The notes beneath the pieces were generated by a model. It did no database searches. It was not told the origin of the DNA and was given only the letters and a program-made list of their open reading frames with translations. From Pieris napi (Eukaryota > Arthropoda > Insecta > Lepidoptera > Pieridae), in contig NC_062239.1 in assembly GCF_905475465.1 (NCBI RefSeq), forward strand, positions 7,688,001 through 7,752,000: a stretch of 64,000 nt of DNA, read 5' to 3'. Shown in pieces: positions 50,222 to 61,682 of this stretch. Position 1 is the stretch's first letter, and the number at the start of each line of letters is the position of its first letter. The translations under genes and the position numbers were made by a program.

Positions 50222-51044
50222 GTGCGTTTTCCAATTACAGAGCATTATGCGACTCAGTGCCGCACAATGCCGCATAATGCTGAAGCTTAATTGGAACGTG
50301 AATTAGTTTTCAAATGCATCAGCAGAGTGCGCTAAGTCAGTGTTGAAAAAAAAAATGTTCTGAATAGACTTAGCAACCTCATTAATGTATAAATAATGTG
50401 GTTAACAATAATAATTGGTTGAAAACTTTTTACGCTTATTTTAATAATCAAATTATTTCATTAACATTTTTTTTACTGAAATAAGAGAAAACCTTTAAAG
50501 AATATAAGGTTTTAACAAGCTAAATTAACAGTAAAGTATATAGTTTCATGTAAGAAGTTTACATCATTTACGTTTTGAGCAATTTTTTTTAAAATGATTT
50601 CTAAAAAAAATATATACTCTTTCAAAACCATTGCAACGTTTACAAGAGTATAATCCTGTAAAATAAATTTGTTTACAGATCCGAATTTTAAAATAAAATT
50701 GTATTCATATTTTAAATGTGGAATATAACAAAAGTAACTATTTATACCTTCATCCATACTTACATTTTTAGCAGTTTGAAAAAACTTTAATTATTTTCAA
50801 AATTTACGACGAAACAAATTTTTCAACAATAAATAATATTTACTAACGAAAATTTCGATAAATGCCAACTTAAAGAAAAACACTGGTCAATTTTCTGTCA
50901 CTGTGTTGGTATTTATTACGAGAAGCACGCGAGAGCATTCGTTTTGGGAGTGCTCAATTGTGCGAAGCGTTGCTGTAGTTGGAACATTCAACGTAGAGCA
51001 TTATGCCGCATAATGCGCTCTAGTGCTGTAATTGGAAAACGCAC
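50222..51044. mobile_element. TIR element in the SMN / hnRNP M-like divergent promoter region
   Basis: Ends gtgcgttttccaattacag and its perfect reverse complement (to 51044). Just inside both ends are short palindromes built on gcattatg / cataatgc. The interior is AT-rich, with no protein I recognise. The target duplication is unclear. Confidence 0.75.
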
Positions 51045-51820
51045 ATTATATTCAAATATTGCGTACGTATTGTTAAATATAAAGATTGGAGTCATCAGAA
51101 GAAAACTCATTACCGAGCGCATAAACGTAATCAAATCATTTGTAACACACATATTATATACAAGACATTTCACAAGAATGACATTGTCGTTGTTGTTGTT
51201 GTAAATGATATAAACAAAATTATATATTGATATAAATATTAACTTAAAATCTATATCTAAAATGTTGAAGCACCAATAAATAATCAGATCAAAAGATAAT
51301 TAACAGTTATAATTTCATATCAGACTAAACCTAGTCTATTTTAAACCCAGTCTATTTTATAATTCTTTTAATCCCTTTTTGCCATTTCATTGATTACTTG
51401 CTGTTTTACCATTCTCACTTTTTAAAAGTAGAAATAGGTTTTGAACAATCTACTTTTATAAATGACTACTTAACTTAAACTAAAATTGGGTTTCAGTTTA
51501 AGTTAAGCCTTAAGTAGCAGCAGGAACAGCTCGGAGCTACGCTGTCGTGTGTTGGGGTACTGTACTTGTAAATGTTACTAACATTTACACAATTACGCAA
51601 AAGCGGTAGTGTATGTCGTATACTTTAAGGTAGTAATATGGCTAGACCCCCAGGGTAGACACTATATAGTCAGTCTTTGGCTACTTGATCTGTATACACT
51701 ATAGTCTATACAGTCTTTGAATCAATTGTCCTTTGTAGACGCTAGACTACATGTTATATATCTGTATTCTGTAAAATAAAACGTTAATAATTTGGCCTAA
51801 AGATCAATAGAAGATGCCAG

Positions 51821-51972
51821 AGGCCTTAGTCAAGATGCCTTAAGAGTAGTGTATGTAGAACGTCGAAAACTAAATTTGTATGAAAACTTTTCGACACGAA
51901 CAGTCATTTCCATACAAATTTGGTTTTCGACTTTCTACATACACTACTCTTAAGGCATCTTGACTAAGGCTC
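51821..51972. repeat. Near-perfect 62-bp inverted repeat (long hairpin)
   Basis: aggccttagtcaagatgcc through taaatttgtatg (51821-51882) is repeated inverted at 51911-51972 with only a few mismatches. The loop is about 28 nt. Probably a fold-back MITE. It ends 330 bp before the start codon of the hnRNP M-like gene. Confidence 0.85.
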
Positions 51973-52301
51973 CAGGCCATAAACTCCAAAAAAAAAAAAA
52001 CGTTTATAATGTATTATCATAAACATTAAACAATAACAGATCTAATTTTTAACAAAATATTAAATAATAAAATATAGCTGTTCTTTTATAAATGAGAAGT
52101 GAGCACCGGGCATTATATTTGGAAGAATGGATAACATTTATTGTTAAAATAAGAAGAAATAACCCTAGTAGTGTACTTGCTTATGTTACTATGGTCTATG
52201 TATGTGTACTCGCAATGTTCAACATATCTTTAAAAAGTCACTGTAACAGAATATGGTAACCATTCTTCATTTTCGTTATTTAATCTCCAAAAAACGAGAA
52301 A

Positions 52302-55300
52302 ATGTCGTTGGTTAAACAGGAAACTACAGATATTCATGCAATATTCACAACATTGAAAAAGCTTCATGACATATCTAAGACCAACAACAAACCTGAGTTA
52401 GGTGAAGAAACCCATGAGGATGACTATAAACTTGCATCAAAACGTAAAACAGAACTTGATTTTGATGGTCTAAGCGATGATAGTACATTAAACTCATCAA
52501 TAAATAAAACTAAAAGACGCAGGTTCTCTGACAGTCAGGAATTCAGCTCAAGTGAATTTTATCTTGATGATTATCGAAACACAGGCAAATGTAAAAGGGA
52601 ATTTGCTGTGACACTCTCAAATTTACCTGGGGAGTGGACATATAACCAAATTAAACAATATGTTACTGAGGAGGTATGCCATAAAAGAAAATTTATTTAT
52701 TATTTTATAATATTAAATAATCATTGAAAAAAAAAACAGTGGCACTACAACCTCTTTAGGTCTGGGCCTCACATTTCTGAATCGGTTTCATGCTCATTTT
52801 TCAATCTAATAGGCAAGTAGGTGATCAGGGTCTGGTTCTTTTTTTGGCTCTACGACATATCTGTTTCCTCACGATGTTTTCCTTCACATAGAAATAAAGT
52901 CCATTGGTGCACAGCCAGGGATTGAACCTACAACCTCAGGGATGCGAGTCACACGTTGAAGCCTAGGCCAACACTGCTCAATAAGTTATGGAAATAAGTT
53001 CAATGATTTAATGCAAAAGGTTTTTTCACTATTACTTTTGTAAACAATATGTTCTGAAATGCTTATAACTAATGAAAGGCAAAAAATATCTTTTTGCAAC
53101 AAATGATATGTAACTATTGTCCAGATGAAGGTAATTTAAATACCAAAATAGTGGTTTTATACAATTTATCTCATTTTCAGTGTGGTGTGAATGTTATGGG
53201 CATGATAGATTCCAGGTGTCAAAAGTCTGATTACCAACTGCGGCTTAGGTTTATTAATAGATATCAGTATAATTATGTTCTCAGTAAACTGAAAAATAAA
53301 GAAGGCGAAGGAAAACTTAAAATTGAAGTTGAAGGTAAGTAAATGCAGTAGAAGTATTAAATAATTTTGCACTAACATCCATATTTGCTACAGTTATAAA
53401 ATTAGATTATAGCTTGAAAAGAATTAAGAATTTCTAACACTATATTTTTAAACATTTCTACATTTGGCAATGTATTAAATTCAGTACACATAAAATAACA
53501 GCTGATATTACTCCTGGTAACTCTTGATGCAATACCAGGGCTGCCAGATGAAAAAAAAGCATGATTGTACACCAACTACAAAAAGTCTTATTCCAAGGAA
53601 ATTAATGAAAAGAACATACAACATAAAAGTGGAAAGTTTTTATTTAAAATGTCTGGCTGCCTTTGTCTTCTTTTTTATGCAATATTAGTATTTAAAGGGT
53701 TACAGATATTTCAAATATTTCTTAATACACAGAAATTAAATTGACATAGATTATTTTTAGTTTATATACATTTGATACTATTAGATTTGTTATTGTAAAC
53801 TACCTGAGTTTGTATTTTTAGGCGATTGTGATTCAGAAAGTGAAGACTCTGATGCAACAGTGTTAGTTGAGAAAAGGTAAGAGAAAAACCGGTGTTGTAC
53901 CTGACTTCTAAAAAATTATGTTAGTGTTAATATTGAACAGTGTTGGTGTAGCGGTTTCAGCAACGGCAGGTTCGAACCCCAGCTATGCACCAATGGACTT
54001 TCTGTCTATGTGCGCATTTTATCACTTGCTCGTACGACAAAGGAACAGATCTTTGGGCAACGGCATGTTTTAGACCCAAAAAGTTGACGGCCTGTGTTGT
54101 TCGCAGAAGGCTGATCACCTACCTTCCTATTAAAAAAAAACCAATTACGTGTGCTAGATTTCGAAATGGTATTTATATGTTGGTGATGAGATCCGAATAA
54201 TAAATCATATTGTATTGAGTAGGTTTAGTTATTCAAAGTTTGTGTAACTTTCAAAATGACTCTTATTAAAACATTATAACTAATTAAATTTATTTCTTTA
54301 GTTTGAAATTATGTATTTTGTATTTTTCAGTGAACCACCATCATGCAAATCCCAGCCTAGTGAAGCTGGGGTAGAAAATTATCTGTATGGTTTGAATCCA
54401 GAGTTTCTAAAAAGTCTTAATATTGAACCACCATTAGTGAAATGGATTAGTGTTTCAAATGTGAGTTTATAAATATTCTTAAACAATTGAATTCGTTTTT
54501 CTTTTGTTTAGCCAAATAGTCTTGTATGACTTATATTTGTCTGTGATGACATGTGAAATTTTCATTTTCATTTTTTTTTTTTAAAGACAATTCACACCAA
54601 TTGACCTAGTCCCATGCTAAGCTGGTGAAGCTTGTGTTATGGGTACTAGGCAACGGATATACATACATATATATTATAGATAGATAGACATATAAATACA
54701 TATTTAAACACCCAAGACCTCAGCACAACACCAAATGCTCATCACATCGATGTTTGTCTAAGCCGGGGATCGAACCCGGGACCCATGGATTCGCAGTCAG
54801 GGGTACTGACCACTAGACCCAATCAGTCGTCAAACTATTATTAGTAAAAGTATAAATAATTTGTAATTATTTATACTTTTATATCTCAACTCAATTCATG
54901 TATAGTCCTTTTCATGAAAGAAGTCCCCCAGACGCGGCGCTGCAATCGCATAACGTAATGTTGCCATTTATGAGTAAAAAATTTAACTATTTTATTTACA
55001 TTTAGCAGATGTAATTTATCAAATAATATTATTTTCTGCATACTTCGATGAAACAATATTTCTGTTATGTAAAAAGTATATTTTTATTTACTTATATTAG
55101 CGGTGTTCTACCTACTTACAGGAAAAAGATGAGAAAATAGGGTAAAGAAAAGCAATACAATTTTTTATTCAGAGTTTTATTGCATAATTGTTGGGTTACA
55201 ATTTTTTTCGAAGTACATGCCGCTATTATACCTTCGTTTGTAATTCTTGTTACAGTTTTCTCTGACACACCTGCAATTAAATTATGAACAATTAAAAAGA

Positions 55301-57893
55301 ATAGTAACTTTAAGTTTATAATGCTTATGTAATATATGTTTTAATTTCAGTTACCTAGTTTCATAACGTTATGTATTTATTCAATTTTGTCGCAAAAACG
55401 AATTTATATCATAAAAGTCCCATCAATACAGCAAAAAATTATTAAATGGCAACTCTAAAAAGTAACTGTTATGGCGCCAACTCTCTTCCGAACATTGTTT
55501 AGTGGTATTAAAACACCTTGATTCTTATGTTCCGCTTCACAGAACTCTTTCACCTTTAATATCATTTCTCGAGCCGAACTTTTTACAACTTTTGGCATTG
55601 TAATCAATCTTTAAAATGCACTAAGCTAGTTAAAAATTCACAAAAATCTACCACAACAAACGAACTTGATAATATAACATCGACGAATGACAACATTGCC
55701 GACCTGTCAAATTTAGTTCCAAAAATCACCGCGGGACTTCTTTCATGAAAAGCACTATAGATGCAATTAGTATATGTATTGACAGTATAAAATGAAACAA
55801 AACCGTTTTTGTTATATGACTTATAATTTTTAAGTTTTATGTTATATACACTTTTAGTTTCGGTGTGATAAGTCTGAACTACGGGATCTCTTCGAGATGG
55901 CAGGACGCGTAGTTATTTGCGTGATATTATATTCCATTAACAAATGTGCGAAAATTATGTACAGCCATCCGCTTGAAGCTGTTCAGGTAAAAACAAATTT
56001 TAGTTTCATATACACAATAAAAAGGGGCCGTTCAAGTATAACGTAAGCACTATAGGGAAGGGGGGGGGGGGGGGTCTTTGATCTTCTTATTTGGTGATTA
56101 CGTCAACAGTAATTATTTATCAACACATTGTCTAATTGCTCGAAAATGAAATGCAAACTCCTACAAAGTTTTTAATATGTTTATGTACTATTAGAGAGAG
56201 AGGGGGGGGGGGAGGGGATAAATTGCAGTAAATCTGCTTATGTAATACATGAAAGGCTCCAAAGATTTATTGATATAGAAGTAACAAATATTTATTTCAG
56301 GCGATATCTTTATTGAATGGCCAAATATTTTATGGGCAATCCCTAAATGTTACCTTAGATCCTATGGCAGATTCTGCAATACCCTTACCAAAAGGTCTCC
56401 AAAAATTTGGCTTAGGTCTTGGCCAGAACGGAAAACCCCTACGCGATGTTGTAGCAGAATATGAATGTTTTGTAAATGGTGGTCCTTCGTCTATTAACGC
56501 ATCCTTGTTCGGAAAATCAGTAATTCCCGACGATTCTGATCGATACTCACCTTCTAAACCTAGCGGGTCGTTGGGCCTGTTTGGAGCAATTGGTGAAAAA
56601 AAAATACCAGCTTATCAGCCTACTAATTCTAGTAACCCACTTATTAGTCCATCGCATTTTGTAACGACCCAACCTTCTAGATTATTTATGGGAATTAGGC
56701 ATGACAAGTCAGGTATGGTTCTCAATAACTTAGCGAAAACGTCCTTGGGTATGCAATCGCCTTTAGTTGGTCAAAAATACACAGCTTTGACAATTCAAAG
56801 TGGTCCATCTCTAAATGGTCCACCAATCGATAAGTCTAGGTGCTTAAATCCTAACATGCAGAACTTTCCTAGGCCTAACTACAGTCAAGTTACAAATGTT
56901 CCGGGTCAATATCCACCCCGTCCTAATTACCCTGGATCTAATTTTCAAGGTCAGCCAGGACAACCTGTGACTAATTTCCAAGTTTCAACAAATAGAGGAC
57001 AAATTGGACAGGGAAATCCAGGACCTTTCAATTTGCGACATCCTCAAATTCCTCCGAGTTTTAGGCCTCAAGGTCCATTTATCCAAAATGGGCCAATTGG
57101 ACCTATGCCAAGAATGTTCCCATCTGTTCAAAACACAGGTCCTAAGCCTAACAACCCTTTACCCGTTCCCTCACCTGTTCAGCCCATGGCAGCATCGCCA
57201 TCTAGACCTTCGAATGGGCCAGTGTTATCTCATGGCCAAAGAAGCTTGCAGCCTGTTATGGTACTGAAGGGAAAAGATCCTTTTACTCTTCATATTACAA
57301 ATGTAAGTACACTATTTAAATGAATAATATAAAAAATTCCAAAGCGTCTTACGACTGGCGCATTTACGGGGAGATTTTACTTGCGCAAAATGGACGCAAC
57401 CACAGATAAAACACTGATTTGTAATAGACAAATTATCACATAGAAGTTGTGTACCTCTTAGCAAAATAGTGTTCAACTCCTTGGTGATTCAAACTTCGTG
57501 GAGTTGAAGTGGTAATAACATTGTTTCCATATGAGAAAATAATAAATTAATAATAATATTCAAGATGTTGATTGCACTTGCGTATATAATAAAATATATT
57601 TATCTGAGCCATAACTAGTTACAACCAAGAATTACATTGAATTCAAATAAATAATGATGACATCGTCCTTTATTGTATGACGTATTTTATATTTGATTTG
57701 GTTGTAAAATTTGTGATGTTTCGTTTATATGGTCCATTTTTTATCTTGCCTTTCTAGTTGCCAGCGCATGTAAGATTTGCCAATCTGTGTGATAAATTGT
57801 CGAAGGTTGGTCAAGTAGTATCATTAGAATTTACTACGCCTGGTTCCGCGTTGGTAAAATATGGCAACCACCTTGAGGCAGAGAAGTGTTTTC
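52302..57893 (+). CDS. hnRNP M / rumpelstiltskin-like RNA-binding protein, 7 exons found, 3' end missing
   Basis: Nuclear RNA-binding protein likely to act in splicing or mRNA localisation. Exons: 52302-52673, 53181-53334, 53822-53876, 54331-54460, 55858-55986, 56301-57302, 57758-57893, all in phase (659 codons plus 1 nt). The N-terminus is acidic with a basic KTKRRR cluster. RRM1 at about 100-176 starts FAVTLSNLPGEWTYNQI. RRM2 at about 230-300 runs from KWISVSNFRCDKSELRDLF to AISLLNGQIFYGQSLNV. After it comes the family-type motif LPKGLQKFGLGLGQNGKPL, then about 270 residues rich in Pro, Gly, Asn and Gln. RRM3 begins FTLHITN | LPAHVRFANLCDKL and breaks off at AEKCF. Read through, the frame stops at TAA about 12 nt after 57893, so I take 57893|gtatcc as a donor. 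No convincing next exon was found before the retrotransposon at 61 kb. The hnRNP M assignment rests on RRM layout and the GLGLGQNG motif. Confidence 0.82.
52741..52978 (-). mobile_element. tRNA-headed SINE (family 1) in intron 1
   Basis: Minus-strand copy: tttaggtctgggcctcac, aggcaagtaggtgatcagg, cctcacgatgttttccttc, and the B-box region ggattgaacctacaacctc. Confidence 0.8.
53938..54139 (+). mobile_element. tRNA-headed SINE (family 1) in intron 3
   Basis: cagtgttggtgtagcggttt, caggttcgaaccccagc, ccaatggactttctgtctat and aggctgatcacctaccttcc identify it. Opposite in orientation to the copy 1 kb upstream. Confidence 0.8.
54580..54832 (-). mobile_element. tRNA-headed SINE (family 2) in intron 4
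   Basis: Reverse complement of the 48629 copy: ccaattgacctagtcccatg, caccaaatgctcatcacatc, gccggggatcgaacccggg, ctgaccactagaccca. Confidence 0.85.
54903..55757 (-). mobile_element. Tc1/mariner-type element with remnant of a spliced transposase N-terminus
   Basis: Ends tagtccttttcatgaaagaag and ggacttctttcatgaaaag...cacta are inverted and flanked by TA (54901-54902, 55758-55759). On the minus strand from 55598 it reads MPKVVKSSAREMILKVKEFC...LNNVRKRVGAIT. After a gap ending in the acceptor taattgcag it resumes GVSEKTVTRITNEG at about 55265, the helix-turn-helix N-terminus of IS630-Tc1-mariner-type transposases. The DDE part is absent. The position where a donor GT is expected reads TT. Lies in intron 4 of the hnRNP M-like gene. 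Confidence 0.75.
56023..56262. mobile_element. Decayed MITE with long G runs
   Basis: gggccgttcaagtataacgt at the left and acatgaaaggctcc at the right are degenerate versions of the 7646-7890 ends. Two G runs (about 56059-56074 and 56203-56215) lie inside. Ends about 40 bp before exon 6 of the hnRNP M-like gene. Confidence 0.6.
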
Positions 57894-58081
57894 GTATCCT
57901 TTTCTAATTAAATTTACTTATATTTTATTTAGGTTATTCTCAGTCCAGTTAGTCCTGGTACAGAATTGTCCCGGTACTCTGTAACTTGCAATAGCGATGT
58001 CGTTCCCGCCGTTTTTGTAGATCTATAAATATTCGTAGCGCAGATATCGCCACCTTGGTATCGCGGTACAAAAACAAAAAA

Positions 58082-58580
58082 GTGCGTGCGTACAAAGTAC
58101 ACGTTTGTCAGAAGTGAAACTTCTTTGGCAAACTAATTTTTAAGTCTTGTTCATATTTATACAAGTCTAAAACTTTTGATTTCCGAGACTTAGAGGGAGG
58201 GGAAAAGGAAGATATGTTAGGAATTTTATGAATTTAATTGTCATTTAAAAGTGTCGAAAATTAATACAAATTATAAATTTAATTTTTTTATAATTTATTT
58301 CTTTGATAATAAAATCACGTGGCATTTTAATTGACAATTCGTCATTTGAGATTTCAATAAATTATTTTGCATAAAATATAAAATACTAATATTTCATAAA
58401 TTCCCTTTACGAAATTTTAATTTTAAATATATAATTTCTATAAGGGAGTTTGCCCTTCCCACTCTCTCTTAATCGGTCTCGATCGCTCTCTCTCCCTTTT
58501 CTTCGACAAAAACGCTGCACATCTTCGTGACGCTTATATTATTATTATTGCGTTTTATCCGTAAAAAAAGTTTCACTTCA
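58082..58580 (-). mobile_element. MITE group 1, copy B
   Basis: gtgcgtgcgtacaaagtac, then gaagtgaaacttctttggc, ending aagtttcacttc. Reverse orientation relative to copy A (17745-18172), with extra internal sequence. Confidence 0.75.
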
Positions 58581-61014
58581 AAAAATGTAAGTCGTGAACG
58601 CAATGGCTATGTCTATTGAGTGACAGAGTGGACCGGAACAGTGCTGTACACTTCACACGTGTTCGCGCAGTACGCTCGTTCTTTCGAGGATAATAAAAAA
58701 TCGTTTAGTTAAATGGCACTATACTCAAAGCGGCCCCGTGGCGTAATAAGATAATTGATGCATAAATGTATGAAACATTTATTTTCATACATTTCTTTCC
58801 ATACATTTTTTTCTTACATTGTCTTATGTCATTAGAATTTTTGTGAAAATTTACTTATTATTTATTACTAATTTATTTATTTATATCTATAATAAATTCT
58901 TAATAATATTATCAGAATATTTCAGTCCATCGCGGTTCGGTCACGAACTTGGAATGGTCTGAATAGACCATTTTTAAAATGGTAATGTTATAATAATTTA
59001 TTTATTATTCGATCTCATTCTCCAAATAAATTAAAGCATTCGATTCCGATTGGCGATTCATATGAAAAAAATACGGCGTCAGATGATATATTATCTCAAT
59101 ACTTTTTCCACTTCCACGCTTAACGGAATACCTTGAACACTTCAGAAATAGTCCAATAATGAGATACGGGTCCAAAGTCCTCAATTGGCCCCAAAGGGAA
59201 CATAAAGCTCGCAAAACGAGTATTTTACTTTCAAATGAGTCTTAAATTTGTTTATAGCGATAAAAATTACGCGCCTACTTTGTCGTATCCATTAATTTAT
59301 ATTATGTTTAAATGCAGGAAGTTTTGTTTCTTCGCCTTACAAGACGTGATATACTGGTAAAAATTGTAGTACAATAGAAGTTTTTAGAGGTGAGAGTTAA
59401 TAAAACATTAATTTCATTCAACATTCATTCATTCAGAATTTTAAGGGGTGTGATCACAGGTCTTAGATTCAATCCCTAGCGAAACAGTAATTGATTCTCA
59501 GGTTAACAGGGTTTTTTAGGAAAGGTATCTACTTGCATTAAACGAAATGTGTCTTTGCGTGCCTCAGTTGGGCGTCTATAACTTGAAATAAATTTGGCCC
59601 TGTTTTGATTCAAAAGCACAAAATATTAAAAAAAAAATTGGTTTGGGAAATGAGAAATTGCGTCTCTAGTTCATTCGCCGACACTTGATGCATGTCTTCG
59701 TTTGACCAATCACAATCTGAATCGCACTATCGCTTCGGCTCTCGTTTCGTAGTTGAGTTTTTAGTTTTAATAGAATTACGAATATTTTAAGATTGATATG
59801 TATTTTTATGATAAGCTAGTTATTAAATTAATTTATTTATCTTAATATAATTTAATTAAGCCATGTAAATAAGTGTTTAGTTAACCAAATACGAATTTGA
59901 TTAATAATTAGATGTGATAATTTAACTGAAAAATATTACTATTACAACGTTACCTTGGAAATTCGTTTTTTTACGAAGACCGCCACTTAGAGCTTACATT
60001 ACCTATTGTAATTGTAAACTAGTTTAGTTAATATCATTAGATTAAAACCTATTAACACAATAGGCTATCTGAAAGTATTTTAAAAACCATTTTAGTTAGT
60101 GAGTATAGAACCTATACATTTTATTATTTTATTAAGTTTTATTAATTTAAATTTAATATTCATAATTTAAAGAAAAAATTATTCCCTAAGCAAGATGGCT
60201 TCGTACGATGCATGTAAACAAACTTCTATCTTATTTTTGTTTATATTATCATTCTTAAATTAAAGGAATAAACAAATTTCGATAAGTTCAAAACAGTACC
60301 TATTAGGATTAGACAGGTGAATACATATTATATAAATTGTTTAAACTAATCTGTGACCCCCTTGTGTCACGTGACTTTCGTATAAATATTTTTAAGTTTG
60401 GATTTTTTAATTAAATGAATAATGAATTTACTCCATAACGAATTTCAATGCCAAGTTTTTGCCAGATTACTCATAACACTTTATTTGACACACTGTCAAA
60501 TAGCTAATTGTCGAAAGTAGACTTTAAAGCAGTCATCGTTTTCTTTATTAATAATAATTATTTAATATAAAATTAAATTATTATATTTTTGACTAAGTGC
60601 ACAAATAAAAAAATATCACGCAAATTTTTAGCACGTCAGCTTAAAAAGGTCTGAACCACAATGTTATATGCAAACATTTCACTGTATAATTCGTGTACAT
60701 TCGCAGCACAGATTATACTAATAAACTATTTAATTTAATTTTGAATAATGCATGCATAAGTTTGTATACGATTTTAATATAACATTTGTCTAATGGCTTT
60801 ATCCAAACTTACATCTAATCGAATGATTTATTTAATTGTCGCTAATCAATTTCATCTAATTAAATAAATCATTAATGGAATGGTTTTATTGATTATTTTG
60901 CTCCCATGCACTTATTCATAGAATTTAATAGTACTTACTTAAATTAAATACTTATAAACGCATAAAAAATAGTTTTTCACTAACAATATTGGAATCAATA
61001 GTTAATTAATATAG
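58581..61014. other. Sequence between the last recognised hnRNP M-like exon and the LTR element
   Basis: AT-rich with no open frame of note. Probably an intron or the downstream flank. The C-terminal exon of the hnRNP M-like gene may lie beyond the retrotransposon, outside the window. Confidence 0.4.
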
Positions 61015-61600
61015 TGTAGGTGATTGATTAACGTGTCGTATTGAAACAGTGATGTGTTCAGACAAGAACATATCAGAATAGTTACGGTCGTGTGTTCTGA
61101 AAAGAACAGTTTCATCGTGTCGTAAGACACGGTAATTTGCCCTGACAAGGGCAGTTGTCAAACGTTTTCGTCGTGAAACAAGAATAATATGTCCTGAAAA
61201 GGACAGTTGTTAGACGTTTAGTCGAGATACGATAATTTGTCCTGAAAAGGACAGTTTTCAGCGTTATCGTATTGCTACGATACCGAAGTGTTCTGAGAAG
61301 AACACGTTCGTACGCTTCGACGGCTGCGTGCAGAAAAAGGCCAACTTTTTGCCGCGCCGCAGTTTTATCGCCTACTCTGGTACCTGCGCAACCAATCAAC
61401 GCTCCGCATCTTGGCACCACATGTCAATATTAGTTGTAAGTGTAGGATAATTTTTAAGTATAATTGTACACAGTTTTGTAAATAAAATCATTCATCATTC
61501 ATTATTCCATCTTCACCTCTTCTCTACAAATAATTAGGGAGTTTTATTTTAACATCGACCAAATAATTCTGAACGAATCAAACCTCAAGCAACATCCCTA
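61015..61600 (+). mobile_element. 5' LTR of a Ty3/gypsy retrotransposon (limits approximate)
   Basis: Placed by what follows it (primer-binding-like sequence, gag, pol). It contains a TATA-like element near 61457 (aagtataatt) and AATAAA at 61481-61486, as expected for U3 and R. The U3 part (61056-61303) has a row of short hairpins. The start is a guess (TGTAGG at 61015), since the 3' LTR is outside the window. Confidence 0.55.
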
Positions 61601-61603
61601 AAG

Positions 61604-61620
61604 TGGTGACCCCGAGAAGA
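61604..61620 (+). other. Putative primer-binding site
   Basis: tggtgaccccgagaaga directly after the presumed LTR end. The tggtgaccccga form is usual for insect Ty3/gypsy elements. The matching tRNA cannot be named from here. Confidence 0.5.
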
Positions 61621-61682
61621 ACAACCCCGTGAAGAACAACCCGAGAAGAACAAACCCGAGAAGAACACCAAGAACATTGAAG

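Noticed and set aside
61112..61420. 102-codon minus-strand frame in the LTR
   Set aside because: Arises from the repeated hairpins and GC-rich U3 sequence; no protein features.
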